NCBI RefSeq assembly: GCF_050433445.1
Contig: NZ_JBNPXF010000013.1
Location: 23,546-87,545, forward strand
Direction: 5' to 3'
DNA: 64,000 nucleotides
DNA from: Kroppenstedtia sanguinis
GTDB lineage: Bacteria > Bacillota > Bacilli > Thermoactinomycetales > DSM-45169
A program made the position numbers and the translations under genes. Below, in pieces: positions 16,347 to 24,319 of the stretch. The notes beneath the pieces were generated by a model, which searched no databases, was not told the DNA's origin, and saw only the letters and a list, made by a program, of their open reading frames with translations. Within the stretch, counting starts at the first letter, position 1. Every line of letters starts with the position of its first letter.

Positions 16347-17480
16347 ATGATGGAAATGGATAAGGTTTTGCGCTATCTGAAAACAAACCAGCAGGATATA
16401 TTGGAAGATTTGGCACATGTGGTCGGATGGGAGTCCCCCTCTCATGACAAGGATCGGGTCGACCACTGCGGAAAGGGATTACAAGCCCTTTTTCAAAAGC
16501 ACCTGGGTCTGAAAGCGGAAGTGATCCCGCAAACGGAGACTGGTAATCACCTTCGTTTCTCCTATGGCTCGGGGGATTCCCAAGTATTGATCCTGACTCA
16601 TTTTGATACGGTCTGGGATGTCGGCAGGCTTTCCTATCAGGTGAAGGGAAACCAGGCATACGGGCCGGGAATCCTGGATATGAAAGGGGGAATCGTGCAG
16701 GCGCTATGGGGGATTAAAGCGTGTCGGGAACTGGAGCTCCCATTGGATAAAAAAATTGTATTTCTTTGCACAAGTGATGAAGAGATCGGAAGTGGCACCT
16801 CCCGCTCCCTGATCGAAGAGGAAGCGTCAAAAAGCGAAGCCGTGCTCATCCCGGAACCGTCTGTCGCCCATACAGGGGCTCTGAAGACCTCCCGCAAAGG
16901 AAACGGGATTTTTAAAATGAGGATCAAGGGAAAAGCATCCCACTCCGGCAATCATCACGCCGAAGGAATCAGCGCTGTGGAGGAGATGGCACATCAGATT
17001 TTGTTCCTCCATTCCTTAACCGATTATACCTTGGGAACCACTATTAACGCTGGCATTGCACATGGCGGCAACCGTATCAATGTGGTGGCCGAACAGGCGG
17101 AAATCGACATCGACGTCCGGATCAGCAAGCTGGAGGAAGCAGAGCGTATTTCAAAACGGATCGTCGAAGCGAAACCCTACCTCAATGGGGTTTCGATCGA
17201 GGTGGAAGGCGAGATCAACCGGCCTCCAATGGTGCGAACCGCCCAGACGGAACAGCTGTTTAGCTTGGCTGCCGATTGTGGGAAGGAGTTGGGCATCGAT
17301 TTGACTGAAGCGTCGGTGGGTGGAGCAAGCGACGGAAATTTTACCGCTGCTCTCGGAATTCCCACATTGGACGGACTGGGAGCGGTGGGTGACGGCCCCC
17401 ACGCCGAATACGAGCACATTCTCATCGATCAGCTTCCCATTAGAGCCGCCCTCTTCGCCAAGCTTTTGGCCAAATTATAA
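16347..17480 (+). CDS. M20-family metallopeptidase, carboxypeptidase G2-like
   Basis: About 377 residues. The di-zinc ligand motifs are intact: LILTHFDTVWDVG (His, then Asp), YGPGILDMKGGIVQALWG (bridging Asp), CTSDEEIGSGTS (catalytic and ligand Glu) and a C-terminal GPHAEYEHI with the last His. The dimerisation domain sits around KGKASHSGNHH. The enzyme hydrolyses dipeptides or N-acyl amino acids in the cytoplasm. Start codons ATG 16347, 16350 and 16356 are all possible; 16356 has the best spacing to AAAGGA. It follows the permease by a few bases. Confidence 0.9.
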   Translation: MMEMDKVLRYLKTNQQDILEDLAHVVGWESPSHDKDRVDHCGKGLQALFQKHLGLKAEVIPQTETGNHLRFSYGSGDSQVLILTHFDTVWDVGRLSYQVKGNQAYGPGILDMKGGIVQALWGIKACRELELPLDKKIVFLCTSDEEIGSGTSRSLIEEEASKSEAVLIPEPSVAHTGALKTSRKGNGIFKMRIKGKASHSGNHHAEGISAVEEMAHQILFLHSLTDYTLGTTINAGIAHGGNRINVVAEQAEIDIDVRISKLEEAERISKRIVEAKPYLNGVSIEVEGEINRPPMVRTAQTEQLFSLAADCGKELGIDLTEASVGGASDGNFTAALGIPTLDGLGAVGDGPHAEYEHILIDQLPIRAALFAKLLAKL

Positions 17481-17492
17481 AACCTAACCTGC

Positions 17493-17524
17493 AAAGCCCC
17501 CCACCTTGACAGATGGGGGGCTTT
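17493..17524 (+). terminator. Terminator after the M20 peptidase
   Basis: AAAGCCCCCCA (17493-17503) and TGGGGGGCTTT (17514-17524), an 11-bp perfect stem. Confidence 0.85.
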
Positions 17525-17627
17525 GAATTGAAGCGGCGATTGGAACAGCAACTCCTTCCAACTGAATGTCTTACACGTTGGGGAAGGAGTGTAAAATCGT
17601 ATCGGTTGATTCTTATGCAAAATGAAA

Positions 17628-17660
17628 AAGCCGAGAGGGTAGATCTTACCCTCCCGGCTT
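17628..17660 (-). terminator. Terminator-like hairpin facing the minus strand, no gene behind it
   Basis: AAGCCG and AGGGTA pair with TACCCT and CGGCTT. Only on the minus strand does a T run follow. No minus-strand gene lies between here and typA, so it is either bidirectional or the relic of a lost gene. Confidence 0.45.
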
Positions 17661-17815
17661 CTGTGTATCTGCCATGGTTTCGACCAACGATCCCACGCCC
17701 AATGGACCCTAAGACCTTTGCTCCCACCGACCCCGCTTCTTTCCCAAATTCTATATATTATATCGGATCTGTTTCCTATGGTAAAGATGTTTTCTTCACT
17801 CTGGAGCCCTTCCTG

Positions 17816-17824
17816 TGCTATAAT
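17816..17824 (+). promoter_or_regulatory. Extended -10 promoter of typA
   Basis: TGCTATAAT is a perfect extended -10 element. It lies about 100 bp before the typA start; the -35 region is weak, as is usual for this promoter class. Confidence 0.6.
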
Positions 17825-17924
17825 GTCTCCCTGAGAGTTTATGTCAATCTCTGACCCTGTCCCGTTCATGGGCGAGCCGGGTGATCTTAGTTTGAAGGGG
17901 GAAGCGCATCCTGCGCGCCTGGAT

Positions 17925-19751
17925 ATGAAAGCTGACCAAATCCGTAACATAGCCATAATCGCACACGTCGACCACGGGAAAACCACCCTCGTGGATGCGA
18001 TGTTGAAACAGAGCCATATCTTCCGAGAAAATCAGAGTGTCGCGAATCGGGTCATGGATTCCAATGACCTGGAACGGGAGCGGGGAATCACCATCCTGTC
18101 CAAAAACACCTCCGTTCACTACAACGGAGTGAAAATCAATATTGTCGATACTCCAGGCCACGCCGACTTCGGCGGCGAAGTGGAACGAGTGATGAACATG
18201 GTGGACGGAGTCTTGTTGCTCGTGGACTCTGTGGAAGGGCCCATGCCCCAGACCAAGTTCGTCCTCCGCCAGGCCTTGGAGCGGGGTCTCAAAGCGATTG
18301 TCGTCGTCAACAAGATCGACCGGAACCACGCTCGTCCCGACTATGTGGTGGACACCACCTTCGATCTCTTTGTCGACTTGGGAGCCACAGAAGAACAGGC
18401 GGAGTTCCCAGTTCTCTACGCCAGTGCCCTGAATGGAATTTGCGGCGAAGAGCCAGACCAACTGACGGAGAACCTGGAGCCGCTGTTTGAAAAAATTGTG
18501 GAGTACTTGCCTGCTCCCCAGGTCCAATCTGATGCTCCGCTTCAGATGCAGGCCACCCTGATGGGTTATGACGACTATAAAGGGAAAATTGTGATCGGTA
18601 GGCTGAACAGCGGAACCATCCGCAAAAACCAGCAGGTCCTGCGGATCGACCGGGAGGAAAAACGTCACTCCCTGAAGGTGGCTCAGGTGTTTACCCACGA
18701 AGGGTTGAAACGGACGGAAGTGGAAGAAGCCACCGCCGGCGATATTATCGCTTTGACTGGCCTGGGGGATGTGGGAATCGGGGACACGATCACAGATCCG
18801 GAAGAACCACGTCCCCTGCCTCCGATCCAGGTGGAAGAACCCACCCTTCGTGTCACCTTCGGTGTCAACACCAGCCCCTTCGCCGGGCGGGAAGGAGAAT
18901 ATGTCACTTCCCGGAAACTGCGGGAACGCCTCTACCTGGAATCTGAGCGGGACGTCGCTCTCCATGTGGAGGATACCGAGTCCCCTGACACCTTCCTCGT
19001 GGCTGGACGGGGAGAGCTGCACCTCAGCATCCTGATTGAAAACATGCGTCGGGAAGGTTATGAGTTGGAGGTAAGCAAGCCCGAAGTGATCCTGAAGAAA
19101 ATCAATGACAAATGGCATGAACCGGTGGAAGTCGTTGAAGTGGAAGTGAGTAACGAATACCAAGGAACCGTGGTGGAACTACTGGGAAGCCGCAAAGGAC
19201 AGATGGTAGACATGAAACTGCGGGATGACGGCTCCGTCCATTACACTTATCGTGTCCCTACCCGGGGTTTGATCGGGTTTAATCAGCAGTTTCTGACGGC
19301 GACTCGAGGAGAAGGGCTGATGAACACCCTCTTCGGCGGATATGAGCCCTACTCCGGTGAGATTCAGACCCGAAACCACGGATCTCTGATCGCCTGGGAA
19401 TCCGGCGACGCCAACTCCTATGGACTGCACGCCGCCCAAGAGCGGGGCACGCTCTTTATCGGGCCCAACACCGAGGTCTATGAAGGGATGGTCATTGGCC
19501 AACACATTCGGGAAAACGACTTGGATGTCAATGTCTGCAAAAAGAAACAATTGACCAACTTCCGTGCCGCTGGCTCCGATGATGCCCTGCGCTTGGAAAC
19601 ACCGAAGAACCTTTCCCTCGACGATGCCCTGGAATACCTCTCCGATGATGAGTTATTGGAAGTCACACCCCAGGCCTTCCGCATCCGTAAACGGATTCTG
19701 CCTAAAAACCAGCGTCGTAAACATATGAAACATGCTGGACAGGCAGAGTAA
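17925..19751 (+). CDS. typA: Translational GTPase TypA/BipA
   Basis: 608 residues. The G domain has AHVDHGKTT (G1), RERGITILSKNTSV (G2/switch I), DTPGHADFGGEV (G3) and NKIDR (G4). The EF-G-like domain 2 and V-type C-terminal domains include GRGELHLSILIENMRREGYE and the TypA-specific tail with RGEGLMNT. It acts on the 70S ribosome in stress and late assembly. ATG 17925 is chosen because homologues begin just before QIRNIAIIAHVDHGK. The frame is open back to 17841, but no ribosome site supports a longer form. Confidence 0.95.
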   Translation: MKADQIRNIAIIAHVDHGKTTLVDAMLKQSHIFRENQSVANRVMDSNDLERERGITILSKNTSVHYNGVKINIVDTPGHADFGGEVERVMNMVDGVLLLVDSVEGPMPQTKFVLRQALERGLKAIVVVNKIDRNHARPDYVVDTTFDLFVDLGATEEQAEFPVLYASALNGICGEEPDQLTENLEPLFEKIVEYLPAPQVQSDAPLQMQATLMGYDDYKGKIVIGRLNSGTIRKNQQVLRIDREEKRHSLKVAQVFTHEGLKRTEVEEATAGDIIALTGLGDVGIGDTITDPEEPRPLPPIQVEEPTLRVTFGVNTSPFAGREGEYVTSRKLRERLYLESERDVALHVEDTESPDTFLVAGRGELHLSILIENMRREGYELEVSKPEVILKKINDKWHEPVEVVEVEVSNEYQGTVVELLGSRKGQMVDMKLRDDGSVHYTYRVPTRGLIGFNQQFLTATRGEGLMNTLFGGYEPYSGEIQTRNHGSLIAWESGDANSYGLHAAQERGTLFIGPNTEVYEGMVIGQHIRENDLDVNVCKKKQLTNFRAAGSDDALRLETPKNLSLDDALEYLSDDELLEVTPQAFRIRKRILPKNQRRKHMKHAGQAE

Positions 19752-19762
19752 ACTTACAGACA

Positions 19763-19804
19763 AAACCCGGCAACTGCAAAAAGCAGCGTGCCGGGTTTAT
19801 TTTT
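19763..19804 (+). terminator. Terminator of typA
   Basis: AAACCCGGCA (19763-19772) pairs with TGCCGGGTTT (19789-19798), followed by ATTTTTG. Confidence 0.9.
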
Positions 19805-19879
19805 GGGGGTAATGCTAGTACTCGCTGACGTTGCTTGGTTAGCTTGTTGATTCTTGGACAATCCACACACCTGAAAACT

Positions 19880-19919
19880 TGGGATTCTTGGGTATTCCCA
19901 GTAACCTGGAGAAATGGCC
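19880..19919. repeat. IS200/IS605-like end sequence, copy 2
   Basis: GGGATTCTTGGGTATTCCCA and GTAACCTGGAGAAATGG match the block at 4816-4857 with few changes, but the CCCACGCCT half of the hairpin is absent. It lies in a gene-free stretch (19805-20020) with nothing else recognisable. Confidence 0.5.
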
Positions 19920-20019
19920 CAGCGATCCCCACAAGGGAGACACCGAACGACGCCCGCTTTCATCTCAACCCAACCTAAAGGCCTGGGTTTTCTCGCTCAC
20001 TTTTTATAAGCCTCTACTC

Positions 20020-20162
20020 AAGGCCCCTTCAGGCAACTCTGATCTTGTTTTTCAGCAAGGCGGGGACAGGATATAGTAGGGCGGCTCCGATCTCTTGCAA
20101 AGAACGCATAGCGAGACCGGGACTTGTACTCCCCTGAGTGCAAAATCCCCAGGGGCACTAAG
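20020..20162. repeat. MITE-like repeat family 2, copy b
   Basis: Left end AAGGCCCCTTCAGGCAACT, then TGATCTTGTTTTTCAG and GGCGGGGACAGGA, match the reverse complement of the 37557-37717 element. The middle has the shared core CCGATCTCTTGCAAAG and GCATAGCGAGACC. The right end, CCCCAGGGGCACTA, contains the stop codon of the adjacent methyltransferase. Confidence 0.7.
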
Positions 20163-21015
20163 TAGTCGCCACCAGGAACTCCTCTCCACTTGGCAGCCGA
20201 AGACCATCGGTGCGGCCGGTAAAATAGCGCTGGTTAAGATCGGTCGCGGATACATGCCGGGCTTCTCGGAAGCCTGCCTCGCGGGCCAGTGCCAGCATCT
20301 CCGGCGGTGAGAAGAAGCTGATGAAAGGCGTGCCGCTTGCCCGCGCTCCCGTCGAAGCCGCCTCAACCCCAGGGCGCAGCTCGGATTCGGTGAGCTCAAG
20401 CGGCAGCAGAAACGTCATGGCTAGTGTGGAACCGGGTGCCAGGGTTGCCACCTGGCGTAGCGTGGCCCTAATCGCCTCCTTGGTGAGGTACTGGGTGACA
20501 CCGGTAGAGGCCACCACAGCTGGCTGGCTCTTGTCGAAGCCCGCGGCCTTTAATTGCTCCTCCCAGGACCAACCTGCTTCGAAGTCGACCGGCACGAGTC
20601 GTAACCACTCGGGAATGCCAAAACCGAGCTCGATCAAGCGTTGCCTCTTCCAAGCCTGTGTGACGGGCTGGTCTACCTCGAAGACCCGCATCCGGGAGGC
20701 GACCTCTGGCCGGCGCTGAGCAAAGGTGTCGAGGCCAGCTCCGAGGATCACATACTGGGTCACACCTTGGCTGAGCTGTTCGGTAACCAGTTCCTCAATG
20801 AAACGGGCACGGGCCACGATGGATGCACGGAAGCCGCTGGTTCCCTCTGGATCCATGTCGGGGCGTTGACGCCATCCGTCTTCTGGGGCAGCCAGTCGCA
20901 GGCCGACCTCGTCTTCAAATACATAGGGTGGTGAATCGACCTGTACATGCAAAGCTCGCCACAACGCCACCCGTACTGCCGTGCTGTCTGGTTCCGTGGG
21001 TTGCTTATCATGCAT
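20158..21015 (-). CDS. Class I SAM-dependent methyltransferase (TIGR00027/leucine carboxyl MT-like)
   Basis: 285 residues. YVILGAGLDTFAQRRPE is the SAM-binding motif I of the leucine carboxyl methyltransferase-like family. FEVDQPVTQAWKRQRL is motif II. VVASTGVTQYLTKEAI and FFSPPEMLALAREAGF also match that family, which is common in actinobacteria. ATG 21015 is preceded by GGAGGGAGAA. Codon use is strikingly G+C-rich compared with its surroundings, suggesting horizontal origin. Its TAG stop lies in the end of a family-2 repeat. Substrate unknown. Confidence 0.85.
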   Translation of the reverse strand: MHDKQPTEPDSTAVRVALWRALHVQVDSPPYVFEDEVGLRLAAPEDGWRQRPDMDPEGTSGFRASIVARARFIEELVTEQLSQGVTQYVILGAGLDTFAQRRPEVASRMRVFEVDQPVTQAWKRQRLIELGFGIPEWLRLVPVDFEAGWSWEEQLKAAGFDKSQPAVVASTGVTQYLTKEAIRATLRQVATLAPGSTLAMTFLLPLELTESELRPGVEAASTGARASGTPFISFFSPPEMLALAREAGFREARHVSATDLNQRYFTGRTDGLRLPSGEEFLVATT

Positions 21016-21250
21016 GTTGTTCTCCCTCCTATTTATTTCATTTTGAAACTTCGATACGAAATAGCTTGATATCAGGCCTTTTGAAGAACCACATTTCGGA
21101 TGGGGAGGTCTTGTTCTACCACGCTCCGGTGTACCCACAGGAGCACAAGTCGCGCCTATCCGCCTCGCTCCCGGTCTCGCCACCCCAACCCACCTGTTTT
21201 TTGGTCAATCAACAGCCTAGTTTGATATCAATATTACAGTTGTCTTAACC

Positions 21251-21302
21251 TAGGCATGTTGATTACCCCTATTTTAGGCAGGAAATAAGGTCGGGATGGT
21301 GG
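21251..21302 (-). repeat. MITE-like repeat family 1, copy B (right end only)
   Basis: TAGGCATGTTGATTACCCCT, ATTTTAGGCAGGAAATAAGG and TCGGGATGGTGG match the right ends of the other family-1 copies in reverse. The rest is missing. It abuts the broken oxidoreductase gene. Confidence 0.7.
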
Positions 21303-21542
21303 ACTTGCCCTACCACTCCCACCGGTCAGCACCTCATCCAATTCAAAAGGCGGAGTATATGACTTGGCATCGTTCATCCTCCCCCGCATATACGGATCAA
21401 CGGAAAGGTAGACGGTACGTACCAGCACTTCCCCGTCCCCCAGGTTCGGAATCGGAGATTCGACCAACCGAAAGATGCTGTCATCCGGCCAGCCCTTGGG
21501 ACGTTTTGCAAGCAGGATCTGACGATTGATCAAGTTAGACAT
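21303..21542 (-). pseudogene. Truncated NADP-dependent oxidoreductase (MDR, CurA/YfmJ-like)
   Basis: From ATG 21542, behind GGAGAGAA, the frame reads NRQILLAKRPKGWP, FRLVESPIPNLGDGEVLVRT and YLSVDPYMRGRM, then FELDEVLTGG. This is the first ~75 residues of the medium-chain prostaglandin-reductase-like family (normally ~330 residues). After that the frame runs into a family-1 repeat end and stops at 21234. The NADP-binding domain is gone, so the product would be inactive. Confidence 0.8.
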
Positions 21543-21615
21543 GGGCATTCTCTCCATCGGCTGGAATTTCGATCACAGAAATAATTATACCCAGAATTCT
21601 CCTGATCAAAGCCTT

Positions 21616-22176
21616 TTAAAAATTGCCGATCTTGGTCATTCGATAATCGGTGACCCGATAGCCCATGGATGCGTACAATTTAATGGCTGCCAGATTATTG
21701 CTAGTGACATAAACGTGATAGGGGCTGACCCCTTTTTCGTGAAACCAGCGCTCCCCCCAGGCCAACATCTGTCTGGACCAGCCCCGACCTCGGTAGTCTG
21801 GGTGTAAAAATATCCCATGAACGAATCCTTTTTTAGAAAAGGTGAGAGGGTCTGTCTGGATCTCCAGGAGCAAAAAGCCGATGGGTTCGTCTCGGTCTGC
21901 AGTAAAAATCAAGAGGAGTGAATCAGGATCCTCCACTCGGTTTTGCAATTCCCTCGCCCATCTTTTCCCCGCCTCTTCCCTCACCAACACTTGCTCCCAA
22001 TGCTCGGCATCATAGTCCTCTCCTACCAATTCCGACCACAGGCGATAATGCCCCCGCAAGAAATCCAGATAAAAATCCGCCACCCTTTCTTCATCCGTTT
22101 CCGGACGGTAGCTTCGCACTTTCAATGTTTGGCGGTCAAAGTTTCCGCCGCTCCTTCCACCTCGATTTTCCAACAT
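21616..22176 (-). CDS. GNAT-family N-acetyltransferase
   Basis: 186 residues. LLLEIQTDPLTF and FVHGIFLHPDYRGRGWSRQMLAWGERWF form the acetyl-CoA-binding strand and RGRGWS loop. VYVTSNNLAAIKLYASMGYRVTDYRM is the canonical C-terminal strand. The N-terminal ~60 residues are acidic and helical. Substrate is not deducible. It is followed by the broken oxidoreductase and preceded by a MITE, so this stretch is genomically unstable. Confidence 0.88.
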   Translation of the reverse strand: MLENRGGRSGGNFDRQTLKVRSYRPETDEERVADFYLDFLRGHYRLWSELVGEDYDAEHWEQVLVREEAGKRWARELQNRVEDPDSLLLIFTADRDEPIGFLLLEIQTDPLTFSKKGFVHGIFLHPDYRGRGWSRQMLAWGERWFHEKGVSPYHVYVTSNNLAAIKLYASMGYRVTDYRMTKIGNF

Positions 22177-22335
22177 GTTATCAGGTACTAAACCCCTTTC
22201 CTATAAATGCACGGCAGATCTTGCCATATCCACTCACCTTACTCAACCCCGATTATATCGCTCTACACCCGAGCTTGGAATAGAGATGGACTGAATATAT
22301 GAAATTGACATAAAAATAATATATTATTATTAGGT

Positions 22336-22596
22336 CAGGACTGTTGATGAACCATAAAGTAGATGTTGGAAACGAAATGATTCTTTCGCTCTTCCCATTG
22401 CACTCCCATCGTAGAATATCGCTTGAGGGGACGGGGAGGGTGGGACGGCTTCGATCTCTCGCAAAGAACGCATAGCGAGACCCGGGAGCGGAAAGCGACC
22501 CTGGCGAGACTTGTGCCCTATGGGTGAAAAGGCTCTTCACCCTCCCACCATTCCGACCTTATTTCCTGCCTAAAATAGGGCTAAACAGCACGCCTG
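22336..22596 (+). repeat. MITE-like repeat family 1, copy C (longest)
   Basis: Left end CAGGACTGTTGATGAACC and right end CCTAAAATAGGG then ACAGCACGCCTG are imperfect terminal inverted repeats. The interior has GGGAGGGTGGGACGG paired with CTCCCACC. It also carries an expanded core, CGCAAAGAACGCATAGCGAG, then GCGAGACTTGTGCCCTATGG, absent from copies A, D and E. This fills most of the gap 22177-22666. Confidence 0.8.
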
Positions 22597-22629
22597 ATGC
22601 TCCTGTATTTGAATCACATCATAAATGAA

Positions 22630-22652
22630 AAAAGCCGGTTTTCCACCGGCAC
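22630..22652 (-). terminator. Terminator of the 138-aa membrane protein gene
   Basis: GCCGG (22634-22638) and CCGGC (22646-22650), extended by one weak pair. On the minus strand TTTTTTC follows. Confidence 0.75.
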
Positions 22653-22666
22653 CATTCAGACGCTTC

Positions 22667-23083
22667 TCAGAGGGGGATTCCCTTTTCGTCCAAGCGAGGC
22701 AACCCGATCCGATTCCACCACATGCCTCCGAATAAAAAGGCAGCGGGCACCATCAGGGCAAACAATCGCCAATCCCAAATTTCCAACCACATCCCTGCAA
22801 AAGCCAACATCCCGATTCCGATCCCTACTGCTGTCAAGGGATACGCATCCGGCTCTTCCCGCTTCATTTTTCTAAATACAAGCACTTGAAGGGGGATGGA
22901 GCCTGCAAACAACAATACACCCACCCACCATGTTTCTGACACCGCATACAGTGCAAGAAGAAACCACAACACGGGATCCTCCGGAACTATTATGGCCGAT
23001 ACATACAAACTACACAAAATGAGCTGTACTGAAAAACCGGCACCCAGGGAGTAGATTGAAATGGTGATTAGAGCTTTATACAC
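22667..23083 (-). CDS. Hypothetical integral membrane protein, 138 aa
   Basis: Four hydrophobic segments are seen: ITISIYSLGAGFSVQLILCSLYV, VLWFLLALYAVSETWWVGVLLFAG, LTAVGIGIGMLAFAGMWLEIW and LFALMVPAAFLFGGMWW. A short basic loop (FRKMKREEPDAYP) separates the two pairs. I do not recognise the family. It is the only gene between menC and a MITE, and has its own terminator. Confidence 0.7.
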   Translation of the reverse strand: MYKALITISIYSLGAGFSVQLILCSLYVSAIIVPEDPVLWFLLALYAVSETWWVGVLLFAGSIPLQVLVFRKMKREEPDAYPLTAVGIGIGMLAFAGMWLEIWDWRLFALMVPAAFLFGGMWWNRIGLPRLDEKGIPL

Positions 23084-23158
23084 CTTTGACCCCCTTTTCG
23101 CTTTTTCATCATATCTTCTCTATTTTACCCTGAATCCGGAAATTATGCATGGTGAAAA

Positions 23159-23187
23159 GTCGGGGGAAATCTAGACCCACCCCCGAC
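23159..23187 (-). terminator. Terminator of menEC
   Basis: GTCGGGGG (23159-23166) and CCCCCGAC (23180-23187); on the minus strand followed by TTTTC, 26 bp after the menC stop. Confidence 0.85.
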
Positions 23188-23212
23188 GCTAACGAACGAT
23201 CGATCTCAACTT

Positions 23213-24319
23213 TTAGCAGGTAAAAACCTGAGAAGCTAGACGAACTGCCTGCAACCGCTCCCGATCCACTTCAAACCCGATCCCAGGTCTTGCCGGCACA
23301 GCGATTTGTCCCTCCTCAACAGTCACCTCCGGCTGAATCAGATCCTGCTCCCAGTAGCGATTAGAAGCAGAGATGTCCCCCGGAAGATTAAAGCCTTCCA
23401 GAGAGGCAAGGGCAATATTGTGGGCGCGAGCGATCCCTGACTCCAACATCCCACCGCACCAGAGGGGGATTCCCTCCGCCTGACAGAGATCATGGATTCG
23501 CTTGGCCTCCGTCAGCCCGCCAACCCGCCCCACCTTCACATTGACCACGGAACAGCTGCCCAGCTCCAGTGCTTTGCGCACATCCTCAAAGGACTGCAGA
23601 CTTTCATCCAGGCAGATCGGCGTCACCAGTTCCGCTTGCAATCTCGCATGATCTACGATGTCATCCACCGCCAGCGGCTGTTCGATCATCAGGAGATCAA
23701 AAGTATCCATCCGTTTCAGGTGCTTCAGATCCTTCAGAGTGTATGCGGAGTTGGCATCAACCATCAGCGGCAATTCGGGAAAAACCTCCCGGATGCCCTC
23801 CAGAACCTCGACGTCCGCCTCAGGCTTCACCTTCACTTTCACTCGTCGGTAACCTTCCTCCACCCGTTGTCGGATCGTCTCCAACATCGTATCCAGATCA
23901 GCGGCACCAACAGCCACACCCGCTTCGATCCGGTCCCGGGTTCCTCCCAGGGCGCTGGCGAGGGAGATCCCCTGCCCCCGGCACCAAAGGTCCCAGACCG
24001 CCCCTTCCACAGCGGCTTTAGCCATGGGATGACGGCGGATGGCGCGAAACCGCTCCGGTACTTCTCCTGGATGTTGCAAAGGAGTGCCAAGAAGACGGGG
24101 AATCAGGAAATCCCTCATCACATGCCAAGCGGTTTCCACCGTCTCCTCGGTGTACCAGGGAGAAGAAAAAGCGACACATTCTCCCCAACCGCTTTGCCCC
24201 ACTTCATCCTCCGCCTCCACCAAGATCAGTTCCCGATCGGTGACGGTGGTAAGACTGTTGGAAAAGGGGGTCTTCAGAGTCATTCGAACATGATGCAATG
24301 TCACTTGACGGAGGATCAC
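23213..24319 (-). CDS. menC: o-Succinylbenzoate synthase
   Basis: 368 residues of the enolase superfamily (muconate-lactonising subgroup). RRVKVKVKPEADVEVL has the catalytic Lys of the KxK motif. LMVDANSAYTL has the first metal-ligand Asp, LLMIEQPLAVDD the Glu and ICLDESL the third ligand, and VVNVKVGRVGG carries the second catalytic Lys. It dehydrates SHCHC to o-succinylbenzoate in menaquinone synthesis. Related enzymes are N-succinylamino-acid racemases, but the overlap with menE supports MenC. Confidence 0.93.
   Translation of the reverse strand: MILRQVTLHHVRMTLKTPFSNSLTTVTDRELILVEAEDEVGQSGWGECVAFSSPWYTEETVETAWHVMRDFLIPRLLGTPLQHPGEVPERFRAIRRHPMAKAAVEGAVWDLWCRGQGISLASALGGTRDRIEAGVAVGAADLDTMLETIRQRVEEGYRRVKVKVKPEADVEVLEGIREVFPELPLMVDANSAYTLKDLKHLKRMDTFDLLMIEQPLAVDDIVDHARLQAELVTPICLDESLQSFEDVRKALELGSCSVVNVKVGRVGGLTEAKRIHDLCQAEGIPLWCGGMLESGIARAHNIALASLEGFNLPGDISASNRYWEQDLIQPEVTVEEGQIAVPARPGIGFEVDRERLQAVRLASQVFTC

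Noticed and set aside
17844..17924. Longer N-terminus for TypA from ATG 17841 or 17868
   Set aside because: No ribosome site and no similarity to known TypA N-termini; homologues begin at the residue equivalent to 17925.
17844..19163. A 439-codon minus-strand open frame
   Set aside because: Exact antisense of typA with His/Phe-rich shadow composition; typA itself is unmistakable.
23213..24319. N-succinylamino-acid racemase instead of MenC
   Set aside because: The families cannot be told apart by motif alone, but the 4-bp overlap with menE and the adjacent men genes favour MenC.
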